A stretch of DNA of 64,000 nt from positions 118,807-182,806 of the forward strand of contig CANMXP010000010.1 in NCBI GenBank assembly GCA_947501845.1, in the 5' to 3' direction. The notes beneath the pieces are model-generated. The model was not told the DNA's origin. It searched no databases and saw only the letters and a list, made by a program, of their open reading frames with translations. This DNA comes from an uncultured Flavobacteriaceae bacterium. GTDB taxonomy: Bacteria; Bacteroidota; Bacteroidia; Flavobacteriales; Flavobacteriaceae. Made by a program: the position numbers and the translations under genes. Shown in pieces: positions 1-9,284 of this stretch; positions within the stretch are counted from its first letter, which is position 1, and each line of letters starts with the position of its first letter.

Positions 1-1425
1 TCCATCGGCATCTGTAGCTGCACCTCTTAAAACATAAGCAGTTCCTTTAGGTATGTTATAATTATTTCCTGCATCGGCACTTGGCGGATTATTTGAAATG
101 ACCTCGGTTGTCTGGCAACTTTTAGTACTCAAATTATCTAATATTTGTTTAATACTATGGTAATGAAAATAATCATCACCATTTAATTCTACATTATTTG
201 CTCCTTCAATACCTGCGTAGGCCATTACGGTAGTACCACTGCCAGGTTCAGAATTAACACCTGTTCCCTCACTATCAAATGCCCAGGTATGATTAGCTCC
301 CATTTGATGACCAATCTCGTGAGCAACAAAATCTATATCAAAAGTATCCGTTTCTGGGATGCTATTCGAGGGTGATGTAAAAGCACTTCCTTTTCCGTGG
401 GGAGATCCACTTGTGGGGTTTTCACAAACACATCCAATACAACCCGCATTTCCCCCACCTCCAGTAGCACCAAAAAGGTGCCCTATATCATATGCGGTAT
501 TACCAATAACACTTGTTAAGTTATTTTGAAGTTGTAAACTCCAACCATTAGTATTATTAAAGTTATTCTCATCGGTACCTACGTTGGCATCAGAATACGG
601 ATCTGTAGCCGCATCAGTATATATTAATTGCGTAGCATCAATGAGTTCAAAAGTCACGGCCATATCGGTCTCAAAAACCTCATTAACTCTATTTAAAGTT
701 GTATTTATTGCTGCTAGAGCATCTGCAACGGCATCTCCATTACCAGCATTGCCATCGTCGTGATAAGTTGTGTATTCTGATGTTGTAGAAATGACCATTC
801 TAAATTTTTGCAAAGTTTGATCATTCGCACCTCCTTCATTAACCTTTGCTGTCCCACTTGTTTTATTAAGTGATTTATTTAATTTATCCAGGGTTTTACA
901 TTCAAGCCCATCCACTAAACCACGCTTAGAGTCTTTATCATATACAACATATCTATTAGAGCCTTTAGTTAAGGGCTGCATGAATACAGTGGGATTATTA
1001 ACATAAGAAATCATTGTCTGTATTCCTTGAGGAGACATACTCATTCGTATGCGTGTCCCAGAATTATCTGTACTAACCCCTACATAAGATTTAATGTTTG
1101 GGTACTTAGAAGCAAGTTCAGAAGAAAAAACAGGTGCTTCATAAATTTTAAAAGTTTCCATTTTTCCATGAGCCCCTGGCACAGAAATAATAGTATTTCC
1201 TTTTTTGCCATTAGCGCCTCTTAAAGTTGCTGAAATCGTACTTTTTTTGAACGAAATCATATCGAGTTCAAATAGATGAACTTTATTTTTACTTAAATGA
1301 AATTTAGATAGTTTTTCAGAATTTTTTAAATTCTCAACTTGTTTCCATGAAGAATTTTGGGCAATAGCCGAAAATGCAAACAAAAGCATTGTTATTGATA
1401 AAACATAATGTAGTTTTGTTCTCAT
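1..1425 (-). CDS. Secreted reprolysin-like zinc metalloprotease (C-terminus beyond left edge)
   Basis: The reading frame is open from an ATG at 1425 to the left edge, giving 475 codons with no stop, so the C-terminus is missing. Residues 1-22 form a Sec signal peptide ending near AIAQ. A propeptide-like region follows, then a catalytic domain with the zinc motif HEIGHQMGANH starting at His369, the extended HExxHxxGxxH form of M12-type (reprolysin-like) metzincins. A short Cys-rich stretch lies just before it, and a Met-turn candidate (TVMAYAG) follows about 30 residues later. The last visible residues look like the start of a PKD/Ig-like domain. Flavobacterial relatives normally end in a T9SS sorting domain, which cannot be checked here. 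The gene is divergent from ribF. Confidence 0.9.
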   Translation of the reverse strand, partial: MRTKLHYVLSITMLLFAFSAIAQNSSWKQVENLKNSEKLSKFHLSKNKVHLFELDMISFKKSTISATLRGANGKKGNTIISVPGAHGKMETFKIYEAPVFSSELASKYPNIKSYVGVSTDNSGTRIRMSMSPQGIQTMISYVNNPTVFMQPLTKGSNRYVVYDKDSKRGLVDGLECKTLDKLNKSLNKTSGTAKVNEGGANDQTLQKFRMVISTTSEYTTYHDDGNAGNGDAVADALAAINTTLNRVNEVFETDMAVTFELIDATQLIYTDAATDPYSDANVGTDENNFNNTNGWSLQLQNNLTSVIGNTAYDIGHLFGATGGGGNAGCIGCVCENPTSGSPHGKGSAFTSPSNSIPETDTFDIDFVAHEIGHQMGANHTWAFDSEGTGVNSEPGSGTTVMAYAGIEGANNVELNGDDYFHYHSIKQILDNLSTKSCQTTEVISNNPPSADAGNNYNIPKGTAYVLRGAATDADG

Positions 1426-1508
1426 AAAAAATATTTAGGGCATTTTTATTAGGCATTCTATCAACAAATCTAACTTTTTTAGGTGGAATTAACAATTTAA
1501 CTTGTTAA

Positions 1509-2444
1509 ATGGGTAAGGTAAAAGACATTGAAACTTATAAATCTGTAGGAGCTACGGTTGTTACGATTGGTACTTTTGATGGGGTCCATATTGGACATCA
1601 AAAAATAGTTAATCGTTTAATTTCTATTGGAAAAATAAACGGGTTAAAATCTGTCATTCTAACTTTTTTTCCACATCCTCGGATGGTTTTACAGAAAGAT
1701 TTTAATATAAAGTTAATAAATACTATTGACGAACGACGAGATATTTTAGATGGTCTGGGCTTAGATTACCTGCTTATTAAAGAGTTTACCATAGAATTTT
1801 CACGACTTACAGCCGAAGGTTTTGTAAAACAAATTCTAGTTGATAAACTCAATGCAAAAAAGGTTATTATTGGCTACGATCATAGATTTGGGAGAAATAG
1901 AAATGCAAATATCGACGATTTAAAAAAGTTTGGTGAGGCTTATGGGTTTGAGGTTGAAGAAATATCGGCGCAAGATATAAACGATGTAGCAGTAAGCTCT
2001 ACTAAAATTAGAAAGGCTTTAAAAGAAGGCGATATTAAAAAAGCGAATGCTTTTTTAGGCTATAACTTTACCATAACTGGAATGGTAACCAGAGGTAAAG
2101 GGTTAGGAAGACAATTAAACTTCCCAACGGCCAATATTAAAGTGGAAGAAGCTTATAAATTAATCCCAAAACAAGGATCTTATATTGTAAAAGCCACCGT
2201 TAATAAATCACTGGTTTATGGTATGATGAATATAGGTTTAAACCCCACTGTTAATGGAAAAAAAGAAACAATCGAAGTTCACTTTTTTAATTTTGATAAT
2301 GATATTTATGGTGAGTCTATTCAAATTGAATTATTAAATCGTATTCGCGACGAAGAAAAATTTGAATCTGTTGAAGACTTGAAAACACAATTAAAAAAAG
2401 ACAAGCAAACGGCACTTACCTACATAGCAACACATCATGCTTAA
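1509..2444 (+). CDS. ribF: Bifunctional riboflavin kinase / FAD synthetase
   Basis: This cytoplasmic enzyme phosphorylates riboflavin to FMN and adenylates FMN to FAD. The N-terminal nucleotidyltransferase domain carries GTFDGVHIGH at residues 21-30, the HxGH signature of FAD synthetases. The C-terminal flavokinase domain shows GKGLGRQLNFPTANI near residues 195-210. At 311 residues it has normal family length. The ATG at 1509 leaves an 83-bp divergent gap to the metalloprotease. The stop overlaps the next gene by 8 bp, so the two are probably translationally coupled. Confidence 0.96.
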   Translation: MGKVKDIETYKSVGATVVTIGTFDGVHIGHQKIVNRLISIGKINGLKSVILTFFPHPRMVLQKDFNIKLINTIDERRDILDGLGLDYLLIKEFTIEFSRLTAEGFVKQILVDKLNAKKVIIGYDHRFGRNRNANIDDLKKFGEAYGFEVEEISAQDINDVAVSSTKIRKALKEGDIKKANAFLGYNFTITGMVTRGKGLGRQLNFPTANIKVEEAYKLIPKQGSYIVKATVNKSLVYGMMNIGLNPTVNGKKETIEVHFFNFDNDIYGESIQIELLNRIRDEEKFESVEDLKTQLKKDKQTALTYIATHHA

Positions 2445-3753
2445 TAAATGGTTATTCAAAAATATTGACAATTCTTCATTAATAGTATTCCGAATTATTT
2501 TTGGCCTTCTTTGTTTTTTAGAATCGGTAGGGGCTATTTTTACGGGCTGGGTAAAAAAAACACTTGTAGAACCAGAATTTACTTTTTCTTTCATTGGCTT
2601 TGAGTGGTTACAACCGCTTCCTGGCAATGGGATGTACTACTACTATGTTATTATGGGCATATTCGCATTATTTATCATGGTAGGATACAAATATAGGCTG
2701 AGCACCCTCTGTTTCACCATCATGTGGGCCGCAACCTATTTAATGCAGAAATCGTCCTATAACAACCACTATTACTTATTAATGCTTTTAAGTAGTATTA
2801 TGGTGTTGCTTCCAGCACATAGATATGCTTCGGTTGATGCTAAATTAAACCCCAAATTAAAAAGTCTTTCAATGCCTCAATGGTGTCGTTTAATTATTAT
2901 TTTACAGCTTTTTATTGTTTACTCTTACGCAGCTAAAGCAAAACTATATCCAGATTGGTTAGATACCACCGTTATAGAACTCCTTATGAAAGGCAAGGCT
3001 CATTATTTTTTAGTGGGCAACATACTTCAATTAAAATGGCTACATTATATTTTGGCTTATGGAGGTATTGTTTTTGATGGTTTAATAGTACCTCTATTAT
3101 TGTTTAAACCAACGAGAAAATACGCCTTTATGGCCTCTATTTTCTTTCACCTATTCAATTCATTTGTTTTTCAAATAGGTATTTTCCCTTACTTATCATT
3201 AGCATTTACACTGTTCTTTTTTGAACCCAAAACGATTCAAAAGTTATTTTTAAAAAAGAAAGCTTTTTATAATTCCAAAGAGGTTGTAATTCCAAAGTTT
3301 AAAGCACCATTATTAATTTTATTTTCTATTTACTTTTTAGTTCAAATAGGGTTGCCTTTAAGACATCATATTATTGAAGGTGATGTTCTATGGACAGAAG
3401 AAGGCCACAGACTTTCGTGGCGCATGATGCTTCGATCGAAAATAGGCAAAACAAGCTATAGCGTTAAAAATAAAGACTCGGGCAAAAGCACCTTTATTAA
3501 TTTAGATGATTATTTAACCCGTAAACAGAGGCGTTCTGCCAGTACAAAACCAGATGTTATTTGGCAGTTTTCACAGCATTTAAAACAAACATTTCAAAAT
3601 AATGGTCAAGAGGTAGCCGTTTATGTTAATAGCAAAATAAGCGTAAACGGAAAACCTTATAAAACATTAATAGATCCAGATGTAGATTTGGCAAATGTTG
3701 AATGGGAAACGTTTAAACATAGTAATTGGATTTTACTTCCAAAAGAGGATTAA
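2437..3753 (+). CDS. HTTM (vitamin K gamma-carboxylase-like) membrane protein
   Basis: A 438-residue protein with several hydrophobic helices between about residues 10 and 320 and a soluble C-terminal tail of roughly 110 residues. The pattern matches the HTTM family, which includes bacterial relatives of vitamin K-dependent gamma-carboxylase: an early FRIIFGLLCFLES helix, then a YAAKAKLYPDWL region, then GGIVFDGLIVPLLLF. Activity in bacterial members is largely uncharacterised, so no substrate is claimed. The start overlaps the end of ribF by 8 bp, and serS follows 44 bp downstream. Confidence 0.8.
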   Translation: MLNKWLFKNIDNSSLIVFRIIFGLLCFLESVGAIFTGWVKKTLVEPEFTFSFIGFEWLQPLPGNGMYYYYVIMGIFALFIMVGYKYRLSTLCFTIMWAATYLMQKSSYNNHYYLLMLLSSIMVLLPAHRYASVDAKLNPKLKSLSMPQWCRLIIILQLFIVYSYAAKAKLYPDWLDTTVIELLMKGKAHYFLVGNILQLKWLHYILAYGGIVFDGLIVPLLLFKPTRKYAFMASIFFHLFNSFVFQIGIFPYLSLAFTLFFFEPKTIQKLFLKKKAFYNSKEVVIPKFKAPLLILFSIYFLVQIGLPLRHHIIEGDVLWTEEGHRLSWRMMLRSKIGKTSYSVKNKDSGKSTFINLDDYLTRKQRRSASTKPDVIWQFSQHLKQTFQNNGQEVAVYVNSKISVNGKPYKTLIDPDVDLANVEWETFKHSNWILLPKED

Positions 3754-3770
3754 ATATATTAGTAATTCCC

Positions 3771-3778
3771 TAAATTTG
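3771..3778 (+). promoter_or_regulatory. Possible -7 box upstream of serS
   Basis: TAAATTTG matches the Bacteroidota -7 consensus TAnnTTTG and lies 19 bp before the serS start codon. No convincing -33 TTG is visible at the expected distance, so this rests on one element only. Confidence 0.35.
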
Positions 3779-3797
3779 TCGCTTAAATTTTCAAAAC

Positions 3798-5069
3798 ATG
3801 TTACAAGTTCCTTTTATTAGAGAAAACAAAGAGTTAGTAATTGAACGATTAGCAAAAAGAAATATAGATGCTACTCAGATGATTAATGACGTTATTGCCT
3901 TTGATGAAGATAGAAGACGTATTCAAACAGAATTAGATAATACCTTGGCTGAGTCTAACACGCTATCTAAAGAAATAGGAAACTTGTTCAAATCGGGAGA
4001 AGCTCAAAAAGCAAACCTTTTAAAAGAAAAAACAGGTCAACTAAAAGAGGCTTCAAAAGAACTTACCGAAGCACTTAATAATAAATCTAATGCGTTAAAC
4101 GAATTACTTTATAAAATTCCTAACGTACCTAATGAGCTTGTACCAGCTGGTAATTCCGATTCGGATAACGAAGAGGTTTTTAAAGAAGGAGATATTCCTG
4201 TTTTGCACGAAGGTGCCCTACCTCATTGGGAACTCGCTAAGAAATATGATATTATAGATTTTGAACTTGGTAACAAAATTACAGGAGCAGGGTTTCCTGT
4301 TTATAAAGGCAAAGGAGCTAGGTTACAGCGTGCATTAATTGCTTATTTTTTAGATAAAAATACAGCAGCTGGTTATACCGAATATCAATTACCGCACTTA
4401 GTAAACGAAGCATCTGGCTTTGGAACAGGACAGCTGCCAGATAAAGAGGGACAAATGTACCATGTAACCGAAGATAACCTGTACTTAATACCTACGGCCG
4501 AAGTCCCTGGAACCAATATTTTTAGAGATGTTGTTTTAAATGAAAATGACCTACCTATTGGTATAACTGGTTACACGCCTTGCTTTCGTCGTGAAGCAGG
4601 AAGTTACGGTGCACATGTAAGAGGCTTAAATAGATTACATCAATTTGATAAAGTTGAAATATTGCGCGTGGAACATCCAAGTAAATCTTACGAAGCTTTG
4701 GATGGTATGGTTAATCACGTAAAGACCATTCTTAAAGAATTAGAATTACCATATAGAATTTTAAGACTGTGCGGTGGGGATTTAGGATTCACCTCAGCTT
4801 TAACCTACGATTTCGAATTGTTTTCTACAGCTCAAGACAAATGGTTAGAAATTTCTTCAGTGTCTAATTTTGAGACCTTTCAAGCTAATCGATTAAAACT
4901 CCGCTTTAAAAATAGCAATGGTAAAAACGAATTAGCACATACTTTAAACGGGAGTTCGTTAGCACTACCTAGAGTACTTGCTGGAATTTTAGAAAATTAC
5001 CAAACTAAAGATGGTATTGTGATACCAAAAGTACTTCAAGCTTACACTGGGTTTAGTATTATTGATTAG
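3798..5069 (+). CDS. serS: Seryl-tRNA synthetase
   Basis: Cytoplasmic class II aminoacyl-tRNA synthetase that charges tRNA-Ser. The N-terminal 100 residues are the long antiparallel coiled coil that binds the tRNA variable arm. The catalytic core shows motif 2 (FRREAGSYGAHVRGLNRLHQ) and motif 3 (GSSLALPRVLAGILENYQ). At 423 residues it has full family length with no disruption. A 173-bp gap follows before a tiny ORF. Confidence 0.97.
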   Translation: MLQVPFIRENKELVIERLAKRNIDATQMINDVIAFDEDRRRIQTELDNTLAESNTLSKEIGNLFKSGEAQKANLLKEKTGQLKEASKELTEALNNKSNALNELLYKIPNVPNELVPAGNSDSDNEEVFKEGDIPVLHEGALPHWELAKKYDIIDFELGNKITGAGFPVYKGKGARLQRALIAYFLDKNTAAGYTEYQLPHLVNEASGFGTGQLPDKEGQMYHVTEDNLYLIPTAEVPGTNIFRDVVLNENDLPIGITGYTPCFRREAGSYGAHVRGLNRLHQFDKVEILRVEHPSKSYEALDGMVNHVKTILKELELPYRILRLCGGDLGFTSALTYDFELFSTAQDKWLEISSVSNFETFQANRLKLRFKNSNGKNELAHTLNGSSLALPRVLAGILENYQTKDGIVIPKVLQAYTGFSIID

Positions 5070-5242
5070 ATAATATTAAAAGCAGGGCATAAAACTGATA
5101 AAAACGTAAGATTTTTGTTTCTAAAATCGACCAAATGCATATTTCGCATGCTGTTTAACGATTATGTTTTGATTCTTTTTGTGATAAGGTATATATTTTG
5201 GATGTTAGCTAGACAGAAAAACCTATCAAACCTAACCAAACC

Positions 5243-5365
5243 ATGAAAAACCTAAAACGCATTGTAATATTAATTACATTAATCTTTTTTGCGAGCAAAG
5301 TTTTATTCTCAGATTTTGAAATTTCAGAATCTGAAAATAAAGTTACCGCAGTCGTTAATAAATAG
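5243..5365 (+). CDS. Small hypothetical protein with one N-terminal hydrophobic segment (40 aa)
   Basis: An ATG at 5243 opens 40 codons before TAG at 5363-5365. Residues 6-24 form a hydrophobic stretch after a KNLKR start, followed by an acidic tail (DFEISESENK). It looks like a small secreted or single-pass peptide. A strong terminator lies about 95 bp downstream, which supports a short transcript here. No family is recognised. It could be spurious, but the basic-hydrophobic-acidic layout and the terminator make a real small gene plausible. Confidence 0.45.
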   Translation: MKNLKRIVILITLIFFASKVLFSDFEISESENKVTAVVNK

Positions 5366-5460
5366 AAGTTTTGTTTCATTTATAAAACTGTCCCCAATCA
5401 TATATTACATCGTTTTAATATTAACGGTAGTTAATGGAACATTTTTTTTGGTTGGTTAGT

Positions 5461-5487
5461 GCCCGGATTTTTATTCGGGCATTTTTT
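5461..5487 (+). terminator. Rho-independent terminator
   Basis: GCCCG at 5461-5465 pairs with CGGGC at 5476-5480 across an AT-rich loop, followed by ATTTTTTG. It lies after the small ORF at 5243 and before the TPR gene. The rest of 5366-5650 shows no other gene. Confidence 0.75.
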
Positions 5488-5650
5488 GTGAAGCTATATT
5501 TTAAATACGTTTTAAAACTATTCAAAATAATAAACCTAACTAATATTGCTGCATAAGGAGGCTGTTATTTTTTATTTTATACCTCCTCTGTAGTTATAAA
5601 ATTCACAAATATTTACAATATCTACATATTACATTGCTTATATTTACGAT

Positions 5651-7426
5651 ATGAGATTCATTCATATTCTATTCATATTAATAAATACAACGGTATTTTC
5701 TCAAAGTGATATTCTGGCAAAAGAATATTTTAAAAAAGGAGACTTTCAAAAGGCATTGCATGAATATAAAAAGCTATATGCTAAATCACCTTCCAATATT
5801 AATTACATCAATCAGATTATAAGTACGCAGCAACAATTAGAACAATATGATGAGGTTGAAACATTTCTATTAAAATTAATGGAAAGAATTAATTATCCAG
5901 CATTTTTAGTAGAACTGGGTTATAATTACCAACTTAAAAACGATTTAGAAAATGCTACCATCAACTATAACAAAGCTATTGCCAGTATAGATATTAAGGC
6001 TAGCAATGTATTTTCTGTTGCCAGAAGTTTTCAGAGCCACACACTTTTAAACGAAGCGGTGATAGCCTATGAAAAAGCCATGGTGCTAAATCCAGATTTT
6101 AATTTCAACCTACAATTGGCCAAAATATATGGAGAGCAGGGAAACATAGAAAAAATGTTTTCCAGCTATATTCATTTTGCAGAATACAACCCACCCAGTT
6201 TAAATAATATTAAAAGAGCAATTAGTGAATTTATAAGTGAGAATAGTGCTAACGAAAACAATACCATATTTCGCAAAGTTTTACTCAAAAAAAATCAGCA
6301 GGAGCCTAACTTACTTTGGAATGAACTATTAAGTTGGCTATTCATTCAGCAAAAAGATTTCAAGAAAGCATTCATTCAAGAAAAAGCAATTTTTAATAGA
6401 CAACCAGATAACTTAAGCAAAATTGAAGAGCTGGCATTGATAGCTTCTAATGAAAATGAAAATAATATTGCCAAAGAAATTTTCACCTACATCATTGAAA
6501 CTGCACAAGATTCGGACACTAAACTAAAGGCACATTATAATTTACTTCGATTAGAGACAAAAGAAAGTTTAAAAGAGAATTATACGACTATTAATGCTAA
6601 ATATTTAGAGCTATTCAAGGAGTTTGGAACATTTTCTCAAACCCTAAAACTACAAATTGCCTATGCTCATTTTTTAGCATTCTATATGAATGAAACCAGC
6701 AAGGCGACAGCATTTTTAGAAAACACATTAAAACTACCACTAACCAAATTACAAAAAGCAGAGGCTAAATTAGAATTGGGAGATATATTGGTACTACAAG
6801 AAAAATTCAACAAAGCCTTAATTTATTACACACAGATTCAGCGTAATTTAAAAAACAGTACTATTTCTCAAGAAGCACGTTATAAAGTAGCAAAAGCAAG
6901 TTATTATAAAGGTGATTTTAAATGGGCAGAATCTCAGCTTAAAATTTTAAAAGCCTCGACTTCTCAACTTATAGCCAATGATGCACTAGATCTTAAATTA
7001 CTTATTTCTGACAATAAATATGAAGATTCTCTTCAAACGGCTTTAAAACTTTACGCCAAAGCAGATTTACTTGCTTTTCAAAATAAAACGGAAGTATCAA
7101 TACAATTGTTAAACACGATTTTAAAAGACCATAAAACCGAACCTATAATAGCGCAAGCTTTATTTAAGCAAGCTCAATTATTTGAAATGAAAAAGCAATA
7201 TGAAAAAGCAGAAGCTAACTATGAAGCCATTATTGCTAATTATAGAGATGGTATTCTAATAGATGATGCTTATTTTAAATTGGCTAGTATCTACGAAAAG
7301 CAATTAAATTTACCCCAAAAAGCGAAAGCTTTATATGAGTTAATTATTTTTAATCATGCCGATAGTATTTATTTTGTAGATGCCAGAAAACGTTATAGAG
7401 CATTGCGTGGAGATGCTATAAATTAA
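5651..7426 (+). CDS. Tetratricopeptide repeat protein, exported
   Basis: 591 residues with a short signal peptide (residues 1-18, ending VFSQS) and then almost continuous helical TPR-like repeats, for example near residues 22-60, 85-115, 375-405 and 510-545. The C-terminal repeats resemble those of outer-membrane assembly or cell-division TPR proteins (YbgF/BamD-like), but no catalytic motif is present. It probably acts in the periplasm as a scaffold; the partner is unknown. The stop is 3 bp from the following acetyltransferase, so the two genes share an operon with the DUF4286 gene. Confidence 0.8.
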   Translation: MRFIHILFILINTTVFSQSDILAKEYFKKGDFQKALHEYKKLYAKSPSNINYINQIISTQQQLEQYDEVETFLLKLMERINYPAFLVELGYNYQLKNDLENATINYNKAIASIDIKASNVFSVARSFQSHTLLNEAVIAYEKAMVLNPDFNFNLQLAKIYGEQGNIEKMFSSYIHFAEYNPPSLNNIKRAISEFISENSANENNTIFRKVLLKKNQQEPNLLWNELLSWLFIQQKDFKKAFIQEKAIFNRQPDNLSKIEELALIASNENENNIAKEIFTYIIETAQDSDTKLKAHYNLLRLETKESLKENYTTINAKYLELFKEFGTFSQTLKLQIAYAHFLAFYMNETSKATAFLENTLKLPLTKLQKAEAKLELGDILVLQEKFNKALIYYTQIQRNLKNSTISQEARYKVAKASYYKGDFKWAESQLKILKASTSQLIANDALDLKLLISDNKYEDSLQTALKLYAKADLLAFQNKTEVSIQLLNTILKDHKTEPIIAQALFKQAQLFEMKKQYEKAEANYEAIIANYRDGILIDDAYFKLASIYEKQLNLPQKAKALYELIIFNHADSIYFVDARKRYRALRGDAIN

Positions 7427-7429
7427 ACA

Positions 7430-7942
7430 ATGATAATAGCAGAAACAGAACGTCTACTCATTTCGGAATTTAAAAAAGAAGATGCCCCATTTTTTTTAGA
7501 ACTAACCAATACACCTAATGCGCTTAAATATATTGGTGATAAAGACCTAAAGAGTGTCGAAGATGCAGAAAAGTATCTTATAAATAAAACGATTAAAAGC
7601 TATAACGATTTTAACTTTGGGTTTTATAAACTTGAATTAAAAGGAGAAAAAAACAATCCTATTGGCACTTGTGGACTTGCAAAACGGAAGGAACTGGATG
7701 ATGTAGATATTGGTTTTTCTTTTCTCCCCCAATATGAGGGCAAAGGTTTTGGTTATGAAGCTTCAAAAAAGGTCATGGCTCTAGCAAAACAAACGTTTAA
7801 ACTGGATAGACTTATAGCTATTACAGTTCCGCATAACAAAAACTCCATTAAGTTATTAGAAAAGTTAGGCTTTACTTGTGAAAAAAGAGTAAAACCTTTT
7901 GAAGATGACGAAGAACTCCTGTTATTTGCAAAAAAGTTGTAA
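7430..7942 (+). CDS. GNAT family N-acetyltransferase (RimJ/RimL-like)
   Basis: A 170-residue cytoplasmic protein. It begins IIAETERLLISEFKKED, typical of RimJ/RimL-type GNAT enzymes, and has the acetyl-CoA pyrophosphate loop QYEGKGFGYEA near residues 101-111 and the late NKNSIKLLEKLGF motif. The substrate cannot be deduced. It lies 3 bp after the TPR gene and 2 bp before the DUF4286 gene. Confidence 0.9.
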   Translation: MIIAETERLLISEFKKEDAPFFLELTNTPNALKYIGDKDLKSVEDAEKYLINKTIKSYNDFNFGFYKLELKGEKNNPIGTCGLAKRKELDDVDIGFSFLPQYEGKGFGYEASKKVMALAKQTFKLDRLIAITVPHNKNSIKLLEKLGFTCEKRVKPFEDDEELLLFAKKL

Positions 7943-7944
7943 AT

Positions 7945-8268
7945 ATGATCATATACAATGTCACCGCAAACATAGATGAATCCATTCATGACGAATGGTT
8001 AGCCTGGATAAAAGAACATATTCCGCAAGTACTAGCTACGGGCAAATTTGAAAAAGCAACACTAACCAAAGTTTTGGTAGAAGAAGATATGGGAGGTGTT
8101 ACATATTCCATCCAATATAGGTCCTATTCACGAGAAGCCTTAGAGGCCTATTATAAAGAAGATGCCGAAAAATTAAGAGCAGATGGTATGAAAAGATTTG
8201 CAGATAAAATGCTAGCTTTTAGAACAGAACTAGAAGTTATTGATGAATACACTGTAAACTTTAATTAG
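7945..8268 (+). CDS. DUF4286 family protein
   Basis: A 107-residue protein starting MIIYNVTANIDESIHDEWLAWI and ending near EVIDEYTV, which matches the small ferredoxin-like DUF4286 family common in Bacteroidota. No function is established. It is the third gene of the TPR-GNAT-DUF4286 operon and lies about 200 bp before rsmA. That gap holds no further gene. Confidence 0.85.
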   Translation: MIIYNVTANIDESIHDEWLAWIKEHIPQVLATGKFEKATLTKVLVEEDMGGVTYSIQYRSYSREALEAYYKEDAEKLRADGMKRFADKMLAFRTELEVIDEYTVNFN

Positions 8269-8468
8269 CACGTCAAGATACGCATACGGCAACTAGGCAA
8301 ATTCTCAATATCATTATGTGAAAAACAAATGTTAGCTCGACTACTTTGGCGACACTTAATGTGACACCTTTTGACGGTTACTGCGTAGACAAGACAGCCA
8401 AAGTATCGAAGTAAACACAGGAATCCATTTATATAACTTACTTTTGTATTCAAAATATCCTTGAATTC

Positions 8469-9263
8469 GTGGCATATAATCCAAACCAACATCAAGTAAA
8501 AGCAAAAAAATATTTAGGTCAGCATTTTTTAAATGATGAATCTGTTGCTCAAAAAATTGCCGACACCCTAACTTTAAAAGATTATAAAAATGTTTTAGAG
8601 ATTGGCCCAGGAATGGGTGTATTAACAAAATATTTACTAAAAAAGGATATAACCACTTACGTTATAGAAATTGATTCGGAATCGGTAGCTTACCTGCAAG
8701 CCAACTACTTAAATCTAGCCCCAAGAATCATAGAAAAAGATTTCTTAAAGTACGACTTAAACCATGTTTTTAAACAAGAACCATTCGCTATTATAGGAAA
8801 CTTTCCGTATAACATTTCAACACAAATAGTTTTTAAAACTTTAGAAATGCGCGATCAAATTCCTGAATTTTCGGGCATGTTTCAAAAAGAAGTTGCACAA
8901 CGTATTTGTTCTAAAGAGGGTAGTAAAGTTTATGGTATTCTATCGGTTTTAACCCAAGCATATTACGATGCTGAATACTTATTTACAGTACCCCCCAATG
9001 TTTTTAACCCACCACCAAAAGTAGAATCAGGCGTATTGCGGCTTATCAGAAAAAAAGATTATACATTACCTTGTGACGACGCGTTATTTTTTAAAGTCGT
9101 AAAAACAGCATTCCAACAGCGCAGAAAAACACTTCGTAACAGTTTAAAAACATTCAATTTATCCGATAATTTAAAAGCAAATGTTATATTTGGCAAACGT
9201 CCAGAGCAATTAAATGTTCAAGAGTTTATTGAACTCACGCAATTAATTGAAAAAGACGTATAG
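8469..9263 (+). CDS. rsmA: 16S rRNA dimethyladenosine transferase
   Basis: Dimethylates two adjacent adenines near the 3' end of 16S rRNA during 30S maturation. It shows the opening motif LGQHFLND (residues 16-23), the SAM motif [11 protein letters not shown] and catalytic motif IV NFPYNIS. The GTG at 8469 is chosen because the family motif begins 15 residues later and no in-frame ATG precedes it. At 264 residues it has normal length. mgtE follows 21 bp downstream. Confidence 0.96.
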   Translation: MAYNPNQHQVKAKKYLGQHFLNDESVAQKIADTLTLKDYKNVLEIGPGMGVLTKYLLKKDITTYVIEIDSESVAYLQANYLNLAPRIIEKDFLKYDLNHVFKQEPFAIIGNFPYNISTQIVFKTLEMRDQIPEFSGMFQKEVAQRICSKEGSKVYGILSVLTQAYYDAEYLFTVPPNVFNPPPKVESGVLRLIRKKDYTLPCDDALFFKVVKTAFQQRRKTLRNSLKTFNLSDNLKANVIFGKRPEQLNVQEFIELTQLIEKDV

Positions 9264-9284
9264 AATCTTTTAAATTTTCCTTTT

